From Typha latifolia (Eukaryota > Streptophyta > Magnoliopsida > Poales > Typhaceae), in the NCBI GenBank assembly GCA_019914945.1, contig CM034103.1:8618001-8682000 (forward strand): a stretch of DNA of 64,000 nucleotides. Direction: 5' to 3'. The notes under the pieces were generated by a model, which saw only the letters and a list, made by a program, of their open reading frames with translations, searched no databases and was not told the origin of the DNA. Position 1 is the first letter of the stretch; every line of letters starts with the position of its first letter. The position numbers and the translations under genes are program-made. Positions 1 to 9,625 of this stretch are shown piece by piece.

Positions 1-728
1 TCACTGTATGTGTCAGGAAAGGGCCATAACTCCACAAGATCTACTCCACATGCCTAGGTTGATTGATCAGCACATCCTTCCAGCCCAGCAGCAAGAAACA
101 ATCCAGCAAGCAGCAACTGGTTCTTACTGCATATGCATGCAAAGCTCACTTGGACTTGGTCCCACTTCACAAGTCATAACATGATGGAAGCATCTGCGTC
201 AAGAAATAATAGACCAAGATTGGAGAAGGCTCCATGCATGTGGACAACTTGAGGCAATTATTCTGTACCTTAAACCTACATTCAGGGCACCAGTACGTCG
301 GGAACCTTAGTAATCTAAAAAAACTTTAGTAGTTCTCAAACGTACGTTAGTCTTTGATCATTAAATGACAAATCCGTGAACGAAAAATACATGTATTTAT
401 GTTACGTGCTTATTTTAGATTTCATGTTTATTTTCTAAAGCACGTATAACTTAGGATTGTATCTCCAGCAGATTTCATTCTAGGTTTATTAGAAACGATT
501 AGAATGGACTAGAGATTGTTCAAACAGTGACACAAAAGCCTAGTATCAACTGCAGGTTGTGAACACTATTGGAATAGCCTAAGAATGATAATCTAAAGCT
601 GTTTGGCCTTGGAGCACCATTCCAAGACCATTCGAATTTGGAATGCAGAATCCTAAGGGCGATCTCAAGAACATTTGAATGGCGGTGCATGCGTTCGAAT
701 GATAGCATTGGTTTACTTAATTATATTT
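1..728. other. Intergenic flank, no gene recognised
   Basis: No convincing coding region is visible; open frames are short and lack any recognisable domain. The first ~300 bases have mixed composition and the rest is AT-rich. One GCGTTCGAAT motif lies near 691-700, resembling the palindrome that is clustered in the neighbouring Sirevirus LTR, so part of this stretch may be an eroded LTR of a related element. Nothing else could be supported. Confidence 0.5.
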
Positions 729-833
729 TAGATTAAATATATTTTATCTTTCTGTATTTATGCTCAAAATCACTTTACCTTCATGTATTTCAAAAAGTCT
801 CAAATCAAATTTTGTACTTACGATTAAAGTTTC
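729..833. mobile_element. MITE F, left arm (split by Sirevirus insertion)
   Basis: This AT-rich stretch, containing GATTAAATATATTTTATC and AAAAAGTCTCAAA, is the inverted complement of 10865-10972, on the other side of the Sirevirus. Together the flanks read as one MITE-like element of about 570 bp with long imperfect terminal inverted repeats, into which the retroelement inserted. The five bases 829-833 (GTTTC) are duplicated at 10507-10511. No transposase is encoded and the superfamily is undetermined. Confidence 0.6.
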
Positions 834-988
834 TGTTAGGTTTTTATTTGTTGGCAATTGTGTACAAAATATTCTAAGTGTATTTTTTCATGTATATAAG
901 CTTTACACAAGTCTAGAATATCTCTGGTTTGAAGAATTGCAAGATTATTGGAGAAAAGCCGTCGAGTTCACACCGCGTTCACAAACGC

Positions 989-1184
989 GTTCGAACGTGG
1001 AATCTGCGTTCACAACCGCGTTCGAACGTGGGTACTGCGTTCACACAGACCGAGAGCTGCGTTCACAAACGCGTTCGAACGCAACCTGAAGAATTCAAGT
1101 TGTCGCGTTCGAACGCACTCGGGCCCGTTCGAACGCACCTGAGTTCAAGTCATGCCGTTCGAACGTACCCGGGCCGCGTTCGAA
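989..1184. repeat. Cluster of seven GTTCGAAC-core palindromes in the 5' LTR
   Basis: Seven copies of (G)CGTTCGAACG(C), near 989, 1020, 1073, 1105, 1127, 1155 and 1176, lie 80-270 bp upstream of the TATA-like box. Several are preceded by GCGTTCACAA half-sites. The 8-bp core is a perfect palindrome and several copies extend to 12 bp. Position and repetition suggest a binding-site array in the promoter region; the binding factor is unknown. Confidence 0.85.
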
Positions 1185-1261
1185 CGCACCAACGAAGTTT
1201 GATAAAATTGGACTTTCGTGAGTACGGATAAGACTTGGATTTGGCTCTATCTTGGAGATCA

Positions 1262-1269
1262 TATATAAG
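1262..1269 (+). promoter_or_regulatory. TATA-like box of the 5' LTR
   Basis: TATATAAG is conserved in the 3' LTR near 10050-10057. It lies downstream of the palindrome cluster in an otherwise mixed-composition stretch, the expected place for the U3 core promoter. Transcription would then start roughly 30 bases downstream. Confidence 0.55.
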
Positions 1270-1735
1270 GATTGTGAAACCCTATCTCTAGGGTGGTTGA
1301 AGAAGCATTATTGAAGGAGACTTCTTGAGGCTACATCGGTTCTTCAACTAACAAGGTTTCACTCATCTACAAAAGTTAATCTTTCGTCTTAAGGGCTATC
1401 TAGACGAAAGATCAATCTCGAGGGTTACTGAGATTGGACTTCAATCACGAGAAGCAGTGAATCGTGGGTTCTAGCGAGCAAGACTGAGAGGAACAAAGTC
1501 GTTTGGATCGACGAGTTGTTTTGTGAGTCAGTCTTGTAACTGCTACTATTCTAGTGATTGGTTTTGATCCGAGTTTGGATCCGTGGTTTTTTCCCGTTTG
1601 GATTTTTCCATGTTAAAATCTTGGTGTTCATCTCTGCTTTCGTTTTTAATATTTCTTCCAATTTTTACTTAAGCGAATGAGCGAGATCATTGCCTAGTGT
1701 TTAGATACAAACGTGTGTCTAGGGATTTTTTCAAT

Positions 1736-1748
1736 TGGTATCAGAGCA
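1736..1748 (+). promoter_or_regulatory. Primer-binding site (initiator Met tRNA type)
   Basis: TGGTATCAGAGCA follows the LTR end after two bases and is complementary to the 3' end of plant initiator methionine tRNA, the usual primer of Ty1/copia elements. It fixes the LTR boundary at 1733. Confidence 0.9.
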
Positions 1749-1781
1749 AGTTCTCTCACCTTTGAGAGAGATCAGATAGGC

Positions 1782-3530
1782 ATGGATTTTCATAGAGATG
1801 GACCATCATCTATTAGACCTCCTATCCTAGATGGATCAAATTATGGATATTGGAAAGCTAGGATGAGAGCTTACTTGAAGTCTATAGATGAACGAGTATG
1901 GTTTGCCGTTGTGAACGGTTGGAGTCCACCAATGTACATGGTGGATGATAAACTTGCTGATAAACCGATAGAGTCATGGGATATGTCAGACTATGAAAAA
2001 GTTGGATGGAATAGCAAGGCAATAAATGTAATTTTTAGTTGTGTTTCATCGGAAGAATTTAGAAGAATTTCTACTTGTGAGATAGCAAAAGAAGCTTGGA
2101 CGATCTTAGAAACTACCCATGAAGGAACTATGGCTGTCAAACTTTCTAAACTTCAGAGGTTGACTACTAGTTTTGAAACTCTACGTATGGAGGAGAATGA
2201 GACATTTGATGAGTTCTATGCAAAGCTGAGTGATATAGTCAACTCCAGTTTCAACCTAGGAGAGAAAATTCCTTAAAACAGAATTGTCCGTAAAATCCTT
2301 AAGTCTCTTCCAGAGAGGTTTCAGGCGAAAGTTACAGCTATTGAGGAAAGTAAGGACATCGATTCTATGAAAGTTGAACAATTGGTAGAAAATCTACAAA
2401 CATTTGAGTCTAGCCTTTCAAGACCGAGGAAGTCCAAAGGGATTCTCTTATCCACAGTTGAACAAAGTATAGAGGAGTCTGATGATGAAGGTGATTTAGA
2501 TGTTGAGATGTTGGCCATGTTCGTTAAAAAGTTCAATAAATTCTTTCGGAAGCCAAACAAGTTGAATGCTGAAAAACTTGAGAAAAGCAAAGCTTTTATG
2601 AAAAAGAAGAATACTGCAAGTTCGAACACAGGTGTGAGCAACAATGGTGTCAAATAGAAAATTAAGAATTCTGAGAATAAAGTTCGATGCTTTGAATGTT
2701 CTGGTTTTGGTCACATAGCACAAGAATGCTCTAATCGCCTTAAGAAGAAGGGTAAAGCTATGAAAGTTACTTGGGATGACTTAGATGAATCTGATGATGA
2801 TTCTGAAAAGACGAAGAAAACTTTGTAGCTTTTGCCTCTTCTCTACTTAATATTGATTCCGTTATTGATACCGATAGTACGGATGATCGGGATATGTTAC
2901 CAGTGAAGAAGATGAATCTGAAATTCAAAAGGCATATAATGACCTGTACACTGAGTCGTTTAAACTCAAGAAAAGCAATCTTAGACTACATCAACGACTC
3001 AAGGTAATTGAACCAGAAAGAATTCAATTTGAGGAGAAGTACAAATTGGAGCTTGAACGTGTCAAAGACCTTTCTAAACAACTTGACAATGCGAAAAATA
3101 AAATGAAGGCTGATGAAATTGAACTAGAGCGATTGAATAATAAAGTGACATTTCTAAAAGGGAAGAACAAACTTGATGAGATTCTAAAAGCTCAGATCTC
3201 TGGAAAAGACAGGTATGGTGTTGGATACACTAGTAATTCAAATAATAACAAAACTGTCTTTGTTTCTGCAGGTATACAAAAGGAAGAATACCTTAAGCCA
3301 TCAACCGCATTTAAAAAGCAATCTTGGATGAATGCTTCTAAACTGAAGTTGAATCTATAAACTAGTGAAACTTCGACGGTACCAAAGGTAAACTCTAGTC
3401 ACACTCCTCGACAAAAGGTGAGTAGAAAAAGGTTTGTTCCGACATGCTATCATTGCGGCATTCTAGGTCATATTCGACCTCATTGCAAACTTTTGCAAAA
3501 CCTAGAAGTGCTTTTATTTATGGAATGAAA
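1782..3530 (+). pseudogene. gag: Sirevirus gag, inactivated
   Basis: Encodes the capsid/nucleocapsid polyprotein of the element. I chose the ATG at 1782 (MDFHRDG) because it follows the primer site and precedes the conserved YWKARMRAYLK gag segment; an upstream ATG at 1713 lies inside the LTR and primer site. The first knuckle, CFECSGFGHIAQEC (C-X2-C-X4-H-X4-C), is at 2688-2729. The second, CYHCGILGHIRPHC, is at 3445-3486 in another frame; two knuckles are typical of Sireviruses. A Lys/Glu-rich coiled-coil stretch lies between them (about 3000-3200). In-frame stops are at 2274, 2655, 2826 and 3358, with frame changes near 2820, 2910 and 3490. No functional Gag can come from this copy. Confidence 0.9.
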
Positions 3531-4919
3531 ACAAAGGCCATATGGGTCAAGAAAAGTGATTTGAAATGTTATGTTGTACATACTGCCTTGAAAGCTTTAA
3601 ATTCTGACTTGTGGTATTTAGACAGTGGCTATTCAAGACATATGTCAGGCGACAAATCCTTATTTTCTAATCTCGAAAAACATGAAGGGGAAGTTGTGAC
3701 ATACGGAGATGGTAATTCATCCAAGGTAATAGGTAAAGGAAAGGTAAGTATTCCAGGTGTTCCTATTCTTGAAAATGTTCTTTATGTTAAAGACTTGAAA
3801 GCAAATGTTTTGAGCATCAGTCAATTTTGTGATGAAGATTATGAGGTAAAATTCTCCAAAAATGATTGTACTATTTTAGATCATGGTGGTAATGTTATAT
3901 GTTATGGATCTAGAACATCTGATAATTACTATGTTGTTGGAAATTCACATAAACTGAAATGTAACAGTGCCTCTTTCGACATTGTAGATCTTTGGCATCA
4001 ACGTCTTGGACATATGAATCACAAGGAATTATTTACTCTATCCAAACAAGAAGTGGTAAGAGGAATACCTAAGATGAAAGAAATGTTAAAAAGGATTTGC
4101 GGTTCGTGTCAAATTGGAAAACAAACTAGGATTTCACACAAGAAGGTAAATGCAGCTACCACCGACCGTGTGCTCCAATTAGTTCACATGGACTTGATGG
4201 GTCCAACAAAAACGGAAAGTCTTAGAGGTAAACGTTATATTTTCTTAATGGTCGATGATTACTCCAGATATATCTGGGTTGCCTTTCTACGTGAGAAGGC
4301 TGAAACCTTTGGAGTTTTTAAATCACTATACTTAAAATTGTAGAATGAAAAATCTACTACCCTAGTTAGGATTCATTCTGATGATGGTAGAGAATTTGAA
4401 AATGAAAATTTTTCTATATTTTGCGATTCTCTTGGTATTCAACATGAAGTTTCAGCTCCTATAACCCCACAACAGAACGGGATCGTGGAAAGAAAGAACC
4501 GAGTTGTGTAGGAAATGGCTAGGGTTATGCTTCATGCTAAAAAGGTTCCTCAAAGGTTTTGGGCAGAGGCAGTCAATACAGCGGTACATGTGATAAATCG
4601 TGTTTATCTAAGACTAGGTACAAAATTGACTGCATATGAAATCTGGAAAGGTAAGAAACCTAGTGTTAAATATTTTCGAGTTTTTGATAGTAAATGCTAT
4701 ATCTTGCGTGATCGAGAATATTTGACTAAATTTGACACTAGAAGAAACGAAGGCATCTTCTTAGGATATTCGAATAATAGTAGAGCCTACAGAGTATTTA
4801 ATCTTAACACTTCTACTGTGATGGAATCTGCTAATGTAATGATAGATGAATCCACGACTGATTTAACTGAAGCTACTCCTATTTCTGTTTCTGCAGATAC
4901 ATATGATGAAGAAATATGA
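3531..4919 (+). pseudogene. pol: Sirevirus protease-integrase region, inactivated
   Basis: The aspartic protease signature is LWYLDSGYSRHMSGD; family members normally read DSGCSRHM, so the Cys is replaced by Tyr here. The integrase zinc module follows (WHQRLGHMNH ... CGSCQIGKQ), then the catalytic core with Asp in LVHMDLMGP, Asp in LMVDDYSRY and Glu in NGIVERKNR. Downstream FDSKCYILRDRE and GIFLGYSNNSRAYRVFN are standard copia integrase C-terminal motifs. The catalytic residues are present, but stops at 4341, 4509 and 4917 interrupt the core and the tail. These enzymes would process Gag-Pol and insert the cDNA; neither can be made whole. Confidence 0.92.
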
Positions 4920-4967
4920 AATGAGCTTGATCTGAAAATTGAGAATCAGGATGAGGACAGAGTTGAA

Positions 4968-6647
4968 ATGAACAAAGATGACTGCAACGTACCGGAACAA
5001 TCTGCCAGAGTGAAATCAGATCATCCACTGTCACAAGTGATCGGAGACGTAAATGAACCAATTAAGACAAGACGACAAATCCAAAGTGAGGTATCATTTA
5101 CTTGTTATACATCTTCTTTTGAACCTAAAAATGTGAAGGAAGCATTGTTAGACGATTCTTCGGTTAATGCTTTGCATGAGGAATTAGAGCAATTTTCTAG
5201 GAATGATGTTTGGTATTTAGTTCCTAAACCTAAGAAATGTGAACGTCATTGGAACAAAATGGATTTACAAGAATAAAAGTGATGAACATGGCAATATAGT
5301 TCGAAATAAAGCTAGACTCGTAGCACAGTGATATACTCAGGTTGAGGGTATAGATTTTGATGAGACATTTGCTCCTGTTGCTAGATTAGAATCTATTCGT
5401 ATACTGCTTGCTATTGCTTGTCACTTAAAATTTAAATTGTTTCAAATGGATCTTAAAACTGCTTTCTTGAATGGTACCCTAAATGAAGATTTTTATGTGG
5501 AACAACCAAAGGGGTTCGAAGATCAAAAATTTCTTTCTCATGTGTTTAAATTGAAAAAGGCCCTCTACGGGCTAAAACAAGCTCCAAGAGCTTGGTATGA
5601 GAAGTTGATCACTTTTTTAGTGAATGCGGGGTTCACTTGAGGGGGAGTGGACAAGACATTGTTCATTAGACGGTCGAATAGAAGTTTAGTTGTGGCACAA
5701 ATATATGTGGATGACATTGTCTTCGGGGCAATGAGTCAATCGTTAGCTAAGGAGTTTGCTGATCTCATGCATAGTCATTTTGAGATGAGCATGATGGGTG
5801 AGTTAAAGTTATTTTTGGGACTTCAAATTACTCAATTGGAAAGAGGGATATTTATCGCTCAAACCAAGTATGCTAAGGATCTAGTGATTAAATTTGGTTT
5901 AGAAAATGCAAAACATGCTAGAACTCCTATGAGTACAACTACCAAACTAGGTAAGGATATTTCAGGACAAAGTGTTGATCAGACACTGTATAGGAGCATG
6001 ATTGGTAGTCTTTTGTACTTAACTGCTAGTAGACCTGACATTGCATTTAGCGTCGGTGTGTGTGCTAGGTTTCGATCGAACCTAAGGAGACACATTTGTA
6101 TGCTCAGAAACGTATCATAAAATATGTCGGTGGCACAGTTGACTTAGGTATCTGGTTTACTTATGACTCGGGAGCTATAATATTTGGATACACGGATTCT
6201 GATTGGGCAGGTTCATGTGATGATAGAAAGAGTACCTCTGGTGGATGTTTTTATATTGGAAATAATCTGCTTGCTTGGCACAGTAAAAAACAAAACTTGA
6301 TATCTTTATCTACTACGGAGGCCGAGTATATTGCAGCGGGTAGTTGTTGTTCTCAGTTACTATGGATGAAACATATGGTCAAGGATTACGGCATTGAACA
6401 AGATACTATGGTGCTTTATTGTGACAACATGAGTGCTATTAATATATCGAAGAATCCTGTTCAACACTCGCGTACTAAACATATTGATATCCGACATCAT
6501 TTTATACGCGAGTTAGTTGAAGATAAAACAATAGCACTAGAACATGTTGAGACAGAGAAACAGTTGGGTGATCTATTTACAAAACCTTTGGATTTACAGA
6601 GATTTGAGTATCTTTGTAATTCTTTAGGCATTTGCGCTTTGGATTGA
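4968..6647 (+). pseudogene. pol: Sirevirus reverse transcriptase-RNase H region, inactivated
   Basis: RT motifs occur in order: [29 protein letters not shown], the catalytic YVDD at 5704-5715, then LKLFLGLQI and YRSMIGSLLYLTASRPDIAF. RNase H follows from about 6096 with YTDSDWAGSCDDRKSTSGG, LSTTEAEYIAA, YCDNMSAI and RTKHIDIRHHF, so its acidic catalytic positions are retained; the natural stop is at 6645. There is a frame change near 5235, stops at 5329 and 5638, and another frame change near 6085. The 6096-6647 segment is an open RNase H frame by itself. Domain order PR-INT-RT-RH confirms Ty1/copia. Confidence 0.95.
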
Positions 6648-7655
6648 TTTTCTTTTTGTTTTAGTTTGCGTGTTTTGGTTTGCATGTTTCATTTTTTTAC
6701 TATTTCCTTTTCGTTTTGTTTTAGGTTTTCTTTACTCTAAAATTTTCTTTGTTTTTAGTTTCAGATTTGTCGAGAGTGTTTGTCATAAATTTTTTTTTTT
6801 GATGCACTTTTAGATTCAATAATATACTCTTGACATATAAATATGATTTTTCTCTTGATTATGAGTTATTATAGTCAATTTTGTCATCTTGTAGTATATT
6901 GTATCATTTCTGAGTTATTCACTCTCTCGATTTTTATGATAATTATACTGAAATTAATGCACTCATAACGTGTGTATATTCTTGAGTGAGCATGACATCA
7001 TGAAATTCTTTTTAAATAGCTCACTATTGACCTTGATTTGCACAGTTTGACCTCATGCTTAGTCATCACAAATGTGTTCATAAAAGATCAATGAAAAGGG
7101 CTACAATGAGTTAGTGTGAAAGCCATCTTGTTTAGAGTCCAGTTTGACTCAGTATATTACTTGCAAATTAAATAAAATTTTTTGCTACTTGTGTATATAT
7201 TCTCGCATATTGTTTGATTTATACTATAAGAAAAGAGCTACCTACTCATGTGTGAATGCATCATTGCACCTATATGGTTTATGTATAAAAAAATAATACA
7301 GGAAAAATTCCTGTTCGGTTATGGCGAATAAGTCGAAAAGTGCAAATTTAAATACTAAGTCGGTTTGACTACTGTGTTTTATCATTATTTAAATAGGAAA
7401 GTTTATTTAAGAAGAATGTTTCATATTATCTATGCTCACCTTGCATATGTATATTATTATGATCAATTAAGATTAATTTAATTTTGAGTGATGCATTAGA
7501 ATTGATTATAATATGCTCTTGATGATTTGATTGATCTGTGTATGACTTATTTCATTTGATTGTCATATTCTATGTCTTGAATCTATTTTGAATTTTCTAG
7601 AAGTGCATCTCCAAAAAGATTTTTGATTTGTTTTAGTTTTAATTTAAAAAAAAGG
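6648..7655 (+). other. AT-rich spacer between pol and the envelope-like gene
   Basis: About 1 kb of T/A-rich sequence with no supported ORF. Sireviruses commonly have a long non-coding spacer here. I saw no inserted element and no duplicate of the stretch elsewhere in the window. Confidence 0.6.
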
Positions 7656-7656
7656 G

Positions 7657-7766
7657 GCGTTCGAACGCAGATTTTTGAGTTCGAACGCGGTGACTGGTGC
7701 GTTCGAACGCGCAGACTGGTGCGTTCGAACGCACTCGAGGATTCTTTAAATATTGCGTTCGAACCC
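7657..7766. repeat. Internal cluster of five GTTCGAAC-type palindromes
   Basis: Five copies of the LTR palindrome core occur near 7658, 7681, 7702, 7722 and 7755, spaced about 20-33 bp; the last is GCGTTCGAACCC. They sit directly upstream of a leader-like stretch and about 450 bp upstream of the envelope-like ORF. The same module appears in both LTRs, which suggests it marks promoters. Confidence 0.85.
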
Positions 7767-8208
7767 AAGGGTTTTCATCTTCCATCTTCCAAACCCTAGA
7801 AACCCATCATTTCCTCCCTCTCAAATCTTCAAGATCTTGATATTTTTCATCTAATTTCTCACTACAAACCCTTTTAGAGGGTAGTTCTCCTTCGGATCTT
7901 GCATCTTTCGGCCGAATTTCTGAGTTTTTCTTCACTTTTGCGAGGTATGATCATCCATCAATTTTCCTATTTTTTTATTCAATTAAGTCTTTTGATCTTG
8001 ATTGATTTCGTGCGTTTTCAAGTTTTGATCACGTTAAAGTTACTATCTTGATTTTTCTTGTGTGATTGAACGTGATATCTTAGCGTTTTCAAGTGGATGA
8101 TGGATTTCATTTAGGGCCTTCATGGTTTCTTGATTTCTTTTTGATTTCTTGTTTTTTTTGGTTGCTTTGGGCATGTATTGAAACTTGCATCTTGTTTCTT
8201 CCTCAAGA
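7767..8208 (+). promoter_or_regulatory. Leader-like region of the envelope-like gene with a candidate intron
   Basis: The pyrimidine-rich leader carries a telo-box-like AAACCCTAGAAACCC near 7791, as in many plant 5' untranslated regions. A donor-like GCGAG^GTATGA is at 7944/7945. An acceptor-like TTTCTTCCTCAG-type tract (TTTCTTCCTCAAG) ends at 8207, two bases before the ATG at 8209. A 263-base leader intron (7945-8207) is therefore plausible. This is read from sequence only; splicing is not shown. Confidence 0.4.
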
Positions 8209-9198
8209 ATGCCTAGGAAAGCTGCAGTTTCCAAGAAACCTAGGCCGCCTTCGTCACCATCTTCGGCCCCAAAGTTTTCTACTTCAACGGCTACAGGACG
8301 ATACAAACATAATTTTGGCACCCGTCCTATTATTTATGAACGACCCGTGGTCATTTCCGATTTTTCATCTTTGGGGATCGAACAGATATTTACTGAGCGA
8401 GGATGGTTATCGGTGTGTCGGATGAGCGGGACTGCTTATGTGGAAGTTGTTCGCGAATTCTTTTGTAATTCCACAGTTTTAGAATGCTGTATTCGTTCTA
8501 CTGTTTGTGGGGTGTCTGTATACTTGGACTCTGATGTTATTCGCACTGAACTTCGTCTTCCTGATGGTGAGTTCCAGTATCCCACGTCTGCTCCACTTCC
8601 TGATGTCGATGAATATGCTGGCACAGTACTAATCAAAGGGGAACGTTGGAAGGGAAATATGATGCCGCATGCGAAACTGACACCAGTGGCTCGCATGCTT
8701 CACCTGTTTTGTTTGTCCAACGTTACTCCTAAGACTCGACATTCCAGTATCAGTCTGGATCGTGCATTCCTTCTTCATGCAATGTTATCTGGAGTCTCTG
8801 TTGATTTGGCTATAGTGATTTATGATTCGATTCTCATAGCCGCACAGAAAGAAGCACCTCGTGAAGGGTTACCGTTTGGCATCTTTATTACGAATTTGTG
8901 CATTCACAGTGGGGTGCGTGTGGATGCTTCGGAACCTTCCATTATTTCGCACAAACCGTTGGATCGGATTACTCTTAAGCAGAGTCAAGCTCACGACCAG
9001 TCGTCTCCTCTCAAGCCATCCTCTTCTGCCGCTGGTCGCTCATCGCACCCTGACAGTTCTGATGATAGCTTTGACGGTGACACATCTCACTCTGAGGGGG
9101 AGTTACCACAGTACTCTACTCGTTTCGATCAGCTTAGTACTCAAGTGCGGGATCTTCATTCGGCGTGGATTGATTTACGAGCTGAGCAAGCTCGTTAG
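8209..9198 (+). CDS. Sirevirus envelope-like / putative plant transposon protein, intact ORF
   Basis: An open frame of 329 codons between pol and the 3' LTR, where Sireviruses carry their extra envelope-like gene. I chose the ATG at 8209 (MPRKAAVSKKPRPP) because it follows a good acceptor-like site; an in-frame ATG at 8185 would add eight residues. The first ~45 residues are basic and Pro/Ser-rich. A central domain with ERPVVISDFSSLGIEQIF and FTERGWLSV resembles the putative plant transposon protein domain found in this position. Around residues 190-215 is a moderately hydrophobic stretch but no clear membrane helix. The tail is acidic (SSDDSFDGDTSHSEGE), ending in a short possible coiled coil. 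Its role is unknown. It is conspicuously intact beside a ruined gag-pol. Confidence 0.85.
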   Translation: MPRKAAVSKKPRPPSSPSSAPKFSTSTATGRYKHNFGTRPIIYERPVVISDFSSLGIEQIFTERGWLSVCRMSGTAYVEVVREFFCNSTVLECCIRSTVCGVSVYLDSDVIRTELRLPDGEFQYPTSAPLPDVDEYAGTVLIKGERWKGNMMPHAKLTPVARMLHLFCLSNVTPKTRHSSISLDRAFLLHAMLSGVSVDLAIVIYDSILIAAQKEAPREGLPFGIFITNLCIHSGVRVDASEPSIISHKPLDRITLKQSQAHDQSSPLKPSSSAAGRSSHPDSSDDSFDGDTSHSEGELPQYSTRFDQLSTQVRDLHSAWIDLRAEQAR

Positions 9199-9275
9199 GG
9201 GACTGTACTTGACTCTGTGTTGACGATTCTTCAGCGTCAGTTTCCTCCGAGTTCCTAGTCTTTGGCATTTGTGGC

Positions 9276-9346
9276 AAAAAGGGGGAGAGTGTCTAGGTGT
9301 TTAAGTGTCTAGGTGTGTAGGGGGGAGAGAATGGTAATAGGGGGAG
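9276..9346 (+). promoter_or_regulatory. Extra polypurine tracts upstream of the 3' LTR
   Basis: Three purine tracts, AAAAAGGGGGAGAG (9276-9288), GGGGGGAGAGA (9320-9330) and GGGGGAG (9340-9346), lie between the envelope-like stop and the definitive tract at 9614. Multiple polypurine tracts are a recurrent Sirevirus feature and may act as additional plus-strand primers. Confidence 0.65.
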
Positions 9347-9613
9347 TTTATTAGAGTCTTTCTGTCTTTCTAATCTTGCTTATAACTTTGCTTGGAAAAA
9401 TTGTGAACTTTGTCTGTTTAAGTATTTTTGAACTTATGCTCCATTGATAACTTGTGGTTGGATTGTTTATTCATTTCAAGTTATTTTCACTTGATCTTGG
9501 ATTGGTATATGTTTATTTGCAGGGATTGATGTGCAAAGTATTCTAGTCTTGTTGATTGCTCATTTGAAGTCTTTGTAATAACTTGTAACCTAGGTGTTTT
9601 GTCACAAATTGCC

Positions 9614-9625
9614 AAAGGGGGAGAT
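9614..9625 (+). promoter_or_regulatory. Polypurine tract at the 3' LTR
   Basis: AAAGGGGGAGAT abuts the TGTTAGG start of the 3' LTR at 9626. This is the expected RNase H-resistant primer for plus-strand synthesis and defines the LTR start. Confidence 0.9.

Larger units (their letters stand above)
834..1733 (+). repeat. Sirevirus 5' LTR (900 bp)
   Basis: Begins TGTTAGG and ends TTTTTTCA, immediately followed by AT and the primer-binding site. It matches 9626-10506 throughout, differing by about 17 substitutions and two small length changes: extra bases near 1145 and near 1330 here. It contains seven GTTCGAAC-core palindromes (989-1184) and a TATA-like sequence at 1262-1269. The LTR supplies promoter and polyadenylation functions in this family. 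Confidence 0.95.

Noticed and set aside
929..1231. Three overlapping ORFs in the 5' LTR
   Set aside because: They arise from the repeated palindrome, reading as VHTAFTNAFERG-like repeats; the LTR is non-coding and the same frames occur in the 3' LTR only because it is a copy.
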